From NCBI GenBank assembly GCA_964569315.1, contig CAZMUZ010000138.1, positions 1 to 8,808 of the forward strand: DNA of 8,808 nucleotides. Reading direction: 5' to 3'. Both the position numbers and the translations under genes were made by a program. How positions within the stretch are numbered: the stretch's first letter is position 1; the number at the start of each line of letters is the position of its first letter. Shown piece after piece: positions 6,333 through 8,808 of the stretch. Source of the stretch: CADEFF01 sp964569315 (GTDB taxonomy: Bacteria > Pseudomonadota > Alphaproteobacteria > Dongiales > Dongiaceae). Under the pieces are notes generated by a model. The model saw only the letters and a program-made list of their open reading frames with translations. It was not told the origin of the DNA and did no database searches.

Positions 6333-6343
6333 TCCTCCCCTCC
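6333..6343 (-). promoter_or_regulatory. Ribosome binding site supporting the GTG start of the first GFA gene
   Basis: Read on the minus strand, GGAGGGGAGGA ends 3 bases before GTG 6329. Its distal GGAGG is 9 bases from the start and its proximal GGAGG is 4. This unusually strong double site is the main reason for choosing a GTG start. Confidence 0.65.
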
Positions 6344-6395
6344 GATTCCGTAAAGGCGGCGCGCGATTGGTCGCGGAAAACGGGCCCGCCGGCCC

Positions 6396-6424
6396 TTGAG
6401 CCAACGCTGCCTTTTCGGCATTGT
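6396..6424 (+). promoter_or_regulatory. Candidate promoter for the pnt operon
   Basis: TTGAGC (6396-6401) and CATTGT (6419-6424) are spaced by 17 bases. The -35 matches four of six consensus bases but the -10 only three. Initiation near 6431 would leave about 32 bases before ATG 6463. A short GC inverted repeat (GGGCC at 6382-6386, GGCCC at 6391-6395) abuts the -35 box. The call rests on position and spacing more than on match quality. Confidence 0.3.
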
Positions 6425-6462
6425 GTCGCGGGCCCAAGGGGAAGACGAGCGGGAATCCGAGC

Positions 6463-7620
6463 ATGAAGATCGGCGTTTTGAAGGAGCGCCGCCCGAACGA
6501 GGCGCGCGTGGCGGTGTCGCCTGACACCGTCAAGAAGCTGGCGGGCCTCGGGGTGGGCGTGGTGATCGAAAGCGGCGCCGGCGCCGGCGCGAATTTCACC
6601 GACGAGGCCTATCGCCAGGCCGGCGCGGAGATCGCGGGCGACGCCGCCTCGGCGGTGCGCGACGCGGCGGTCGTCCTCAAGGTGCAGCGCCCGCTCGGCG
6701 CCGGCGATGGCGGCCCGGACGAGGTCGGGCTCCTGAAGAGCGGCACGGTGCTGATCGGCATCCTGGCGCCCCATGCCGCCAAGGCCGAGATCGCCGACTA
6801 TGCCGCGCGCGGCCTCACGGCTTTCGCGATGGAATTCATGCCGCGCATTACCCGGGCGCAGGCGATGGACGTGCTCTCCTCGCAATCGAACCTCGCCGGC
6901 TACAAGGCGGTGGTGGATGCGGCGGCCGAGTTCGGCCGCGCCTTCCCGATGATGATGACGGCGGCGGGCACGATCGCCCCGGCGCGCGTGCTGGTGATGG
7001 GCGCCGGCGTCGCCGGGCTGCAGGCCATCGCGACCGCGCGCCGCCTCGGCGCGATCGTCTCGGCGACCGACGTGCGGCCGGCGGCGAAGGAGCAGGTCGA
7101 AAGCCTCGGCGCCACCTTCGTCGCGGTGCAGGACGAGGAATTCAAGCAGGCGGAGACCGCCGGCGGCTACGCCAAGGAGATGAGCGACGCCTACAAGCAG
7201 AAGCAGGCGGCCCTCATCGCCGAAACCATCAGGAAGCAGGACATCGTCATTACCACCGCCCTCATCCCCGGCCGGCCGGCGCCGGTGCTGGTCAGCGAGG
7301 AGATGGTGAAGTCGATGAAGCCGGGCTCCGTCATCGTCGATCTCGCGGTGGAGCAGGGCGGCAACTGCCCGCTCTCGGAACTAGACAAAGTCGTGGTGAA
7401 GCATGGGGTGAAGCTCGTCGGTCACGCCAATCTCGCGGGCCGGCTCGCCGCCGACGCGAGCGCGCTCTATGCCCGCAACCTGCTCGCCTTCGTGACGCTC
7501 CTCGTCGACAAGGAGACGAAGGCGCTCAAGATCAATTGGGACGACGAGATCGTGAAGGGCACGCTGCTGACCCGCGAGGGCAAGGTGGTGCATCCGTCGC
7601 TCGCCCAGGGAGGGAACTGA
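6463..7620 (+). CDS. pntAA: NAD(P) transhydrogenase alpha subunit, part 1 (NAD(H)-binding domain I)
   Basis: This 385-residue soluble subunit binds NAD(H) and passes hydride to NADP in the proton-translocating transhydrogenase, using the proton gradient to make NADPH. The N-terminus MKIGVLKERRPNEARVAVSP is typical of the alanine dehydrogenase/PNT fold. The RQD-loop residues are present in PRITRAQAMD (Arg128, Gln133, Asp136), followed by LSSQSNLAGYKAV. The Rossmann motif GAGVAGLQA begins at residue 180, with the ribose-binding acidic residue Asp204 in SATDVRP. The length matches the separate alpha-1 subunit known from Rhodospirillum rubrum. ATG 6463 begins exactly at the conserved MKIGVLKE; the Shine-Dalgarno is poor. 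It is the first gene of pntAA-pntAB-pntB, with only 4 bases to the next. Confidence 0.96.
   Translation: MKIGVLKERRPNEARVAVSPDTVKKLAGLGVGVVIESGAGAGANFTDEAYRQAGAEIAGDAASAVRDAAVVLKVQRPLGAGDGGPDEVGLLKSGTVLIGILAPHAAKAEIADYAARGLTAFAMEFMPRITRAQAMDVLSSQSNLAGYKAVVDAAAEFGRAFPMMMTAAGTIAPARVLVMGAGVAGLQAIATARRLGAIVSATDVRPAAKEQVESLGATFVAVQDEEFKQAETAGGYAKEMSDAYKQKQAALIAETIRKQDIVITTALIPGRPAPVLVSEEMVKSMKPGSVIVDLAVEQGGNCPLSELDKVVVKHGVKLVGHANLAGRLAADASALYARNLLAFVTLLVDKETKALKINWDDEIVKGTLLTREGKVVHPSLAQGGN
7608..7615 (+). promoter_or_regulatory. Ribosome binding site of pntAB inside the end of pntAA
   Basis: GGGAGGGA lies 9 bases before ATG 7625 and encodes the last codons of pntAA, consistent with tight coupling within the operon. 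Confidence 0.6.
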
Positions 7621-7624
7621 GACC

Positions 7625-7948
7625 ATGGAACCCGTCGTCGAGCATGCGCCGTTCGTCCAGCTCTTCACCGTCTTCGTGCTGGCCTGTTTCGTCGGCTACT
7701 ACGTGGTCTGGCGCGTGACGCCGGCGCTCCACTCGCCGCTGATGGCCGTCACCAACGCGATCTCGAGCGTGATCATCGTCGGCGCGCTGATCGCCGCCGG
7801 CCCCGCCGATTTCAGCTTCAGCCAGGTCATGGGTTTCCTCGCCGTGGTGCTGGCCTCGGTCAACATCTTCGGCGGTTTCATCGTGACGCAGCGCATGCTC
7901 TCGATGTTCAAGAAGAAGCAGCCGCCCGCCGGCAAGAGCCACGGGTAG
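7625..7948 (+). CDS. pntAB: NAD(P) transhydrogenase alpha subunit, part 2 (membrane domain)
   Basis: This 107-residue membrane subunit contributes the alpha half of proton-channel domain II, together with PntB. Three hydrophobic spans are visible, at roughly residues 11-28, 38-58 and 66-88. The second contains the characteristic PLMAVTNAISSVIIVGAL (about 38-55), and FLAVVLASVNIFGGF (about 71-85) is followed by the typical VTQRML and a lysine-rich cytoplasmic tail. Splitting alpha into a soluble part and this small membrane part is the Rhodospirillum-type arrangement; E. coli has a single fused PntA. The length is normal for the separate subunit. The stop TAG is part of the Shine-Dalgarno of pntB. 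Confidence 0.96.
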   Translation: MEPVVEHAPFVQLFTVFVLACFVGYYVVWRVTPALHSPLMAVTNAISSVIIVGALIAAGPADFSFSQVMGFLAVVLASVNIFGGFIVTQRMLSMFKKKQPPAGKSHG

Positions 7949-7951
7949 GAG
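7946..7951 (+). promoter_or_regulatory. Ribosome binding site of pntB sharing the pntAB stop codon
   Basis: TAGGAG combines the pntAB stop (7946-7948) with the purine core of a Shine-Dalgarno sequence, 6 bases before ATG 7958. It supports translational coupling. Confidence 0.6.
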
Positions 7952-7957
7952 CGCCCC

Positions 7958-8808
7958 ATGACGGACATTCAGGCCCGCCTGGGCTTCAGCCTGCCCGAGG
8001 ACGTGACCGCCTTTCTCTATCTGGCGGCCGCCGTCTGTTTCATCATGTCGCTCCGCGGCCTCTCGAGCCCGGTGACCTCGCGCGGCGGCAACCGCTTCGG
8101 CATCGTCGGTATGGCGATCGCCATCGGGACGACCTTGCTGCAGCCGGGCGTCGTCTCCTACGAGATCATTCTCGCCGGCATCGTGATCGGCGGCGCCGTC
8201 GGAACGGTGATCGCGCGCCGCATCCAGATGACGGCGCTGCCGCAGCTCGTTGCGGCCTTTCACAGCCTGGTCGGCCTTGCCGCGGTGTTCGTGGCCGCGG
8301 CCGCCTTCTACTCGCCCGAGGAGTACGGGATCGGCACGCTCGGCGACATTCACGGGGTGAGCCTCGTCGAGATGGGGCTCGGCGTCGCCATCGGCGCCAT
8401 CACCTTCACCGGCTCGATCGTCGCCTTCGCAAAGCTGCAGGGGTTGGTCAGCGGCGCGCCGCTCGTGTTCAAGGGCCAGCATCTGCTGAACGCCGCGCTC
8501 GGCATCGCCATCGTCGCGCTGATCGTCTGGCTGGTGGTCGCGGAAGCGCCGCTGATCTTCTGGCTGCTGGTGGCGCTGGCCCTGCTGGTCGGGTTCCTGC
8601 TCATCCTGCCGATCGGCGGCGCCGACATGCCGGTCGTGGTCTCGATGCTGAACTCCTATTCGGGCTGGGCCGCCTGCGGCATCGGCTTCACGCTCAGCAA
8701 CAACCTGCTGATCGTGACCGGCGCGCTGGTCGGTTCGTCGGGCGCCATCCTCAGCTACATCATGTGCAAGGGGATGAACCGCTCGATCTTCAACGTGATC
8801 CTGGGCGG
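7958..8808 (+). CDS. pntB: NAD(P) transhydrogenase beta subunit (partial, runs off right edge)
   Basis: 283 codons are visible with no stop. Family members have about 460-480 residues, so the missing part is mainly the NADP(H)-binding domain III. What is present is the membrane domain II portion: many hydrophobic spans starting near residue 20 (FLYLAAAVCFIMSLRGL), then GGNRFGIVGMAIAIG, and a histidine in AAFHSLVGLAAVF, which fits the conserved membrane His implicated in proton movement. The hallmark MPVVVSMLNSYSGWAACGIG (from about residue 224) and the end TGALVGSSGAILSYIMCKGMNRS are very strongly conserved in PntB. It starts 9 bases after pntAB with a good ribosome binding site. It pairs with PntAA and PntAB to form the complete enzyme in the inner membrane. 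Confidence 0.95.
   Translation, partial: MTDIQARLGFSLPEDVTAFLYLAAAVCFIMSLRGLSSPVTSRGGNRFGIVGMAIAIGTTLLQPGVVSYEIILAGIVIGGAVGTVIARRIQMTALPQLVAAFHSLVGLAAVFVAAAAFYSPEEYGIGTLGDIHGVSLVEMGLGVAIGAITFTGSIVAFAKLQGLVSGAPLVFKGQHLLNAALGIAIVALIVWLVVAEAPLIFWLLVALALLVGFLLILPIGGADMPVVVSMLNSYSGWAACGIGFTLSNNLLIVTGALVGSSGAILSYIMCKGMNRSIFNVILG

Noticed and set aside
6330..6599. Longer version of the first GFA protein from ATG 6599
   Set aside because: The 90 extra residues are antisense to the pntAA start and cross its promoter region. The strong ribosome binding site before GTG 6329 gives a normal GFA length.
5884..6885. Upstream extension of the second GFA gene to a 489-residue reading
   Set aside because: The extra sequence is an out-of-frame reading of the first GFA gene and the antisense of pntAA. 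The conserved GFA N-terminus begins right at ATG 5883.
7532..8482. 316-codon open frame on the minus strand across pntAB and pntB
   Set aside because: It is antisense to strongly conserved membrane domains and is rich in Asp, His, Arg and Glu, as expected when hydrophobic GC-rich codons are read backwards.

Overview
The window is ordinary, very GC-rich, densely packed bacterial chromosome. It most likely comes from an alphaproteobacterium of the Rhodospirillales type. Three things point there: the NAD(P) transhydrogenase is split into three genes (pntAA, pntAB, pntB), as in Rhodospirillum; a small DUF2474 gene follows a cytochrome bd oxidase subunit; and the ABC1 kinase has a KVAQ/'PPMGW' N-terminal signature that I associate with alphaproteobacterial homologues. 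The organism call is inferred from recalled family patterns, not from a search.

Layout. Bases 3-71 are the last 22 codons of a cytochrome bd-type quinol oxidase subunit II (cydB/cioB). A 51-residue single-span DUF2474 protein follows 4 bases later (76-231). A short intergenic stretch with a plausible promoter leads into an M3-family oligoendopeptidase F (358-2145). It converges, with a 4-base gap, on a CPBP-family intramembrane protease on the minus strand (2150-2947). A 190-base divergent region then leads to an ABC1/UbiB-type atypical kinase (3139-4494) and, 72 bases on, a GTG-started sulfotransferase (4567-5406). The sulfotransferase converges on two tandem, translationally overlapping GFA-family zinc proteins on the minus strand (5416-5883 and 5880-6329). 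A 133-base divergent region separates these from the rightward operon pntAA-pntAB-pntB (6463 to beyond the right edge).

How the genes relate. Two clear functional units are visible: the tail of a terminal oxidase operon (respiration) and the proton-translocating transhydrogenase operon (NADPH supply). The ABC1 kinase could tie to quinone metabolism, but no ubiquinone biosynthesis gene is visible. The peptidase, CPBP protease, sulfotransferase and GFA pair look like independent housekeeping or accessory genes.

Nothing shows a mobile element, CRISPR array, tRNA, rRNA or phage gene, and I see no clear undescribed system. The best second looks are the overlapping GFA pair, the altered KxGQ motif of the ABC1 kinase, the short ORF overlapping that kinase's start, and the DUF2474 companion of the bd oxidase. 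No intergenic gap exceeds 300 bases.
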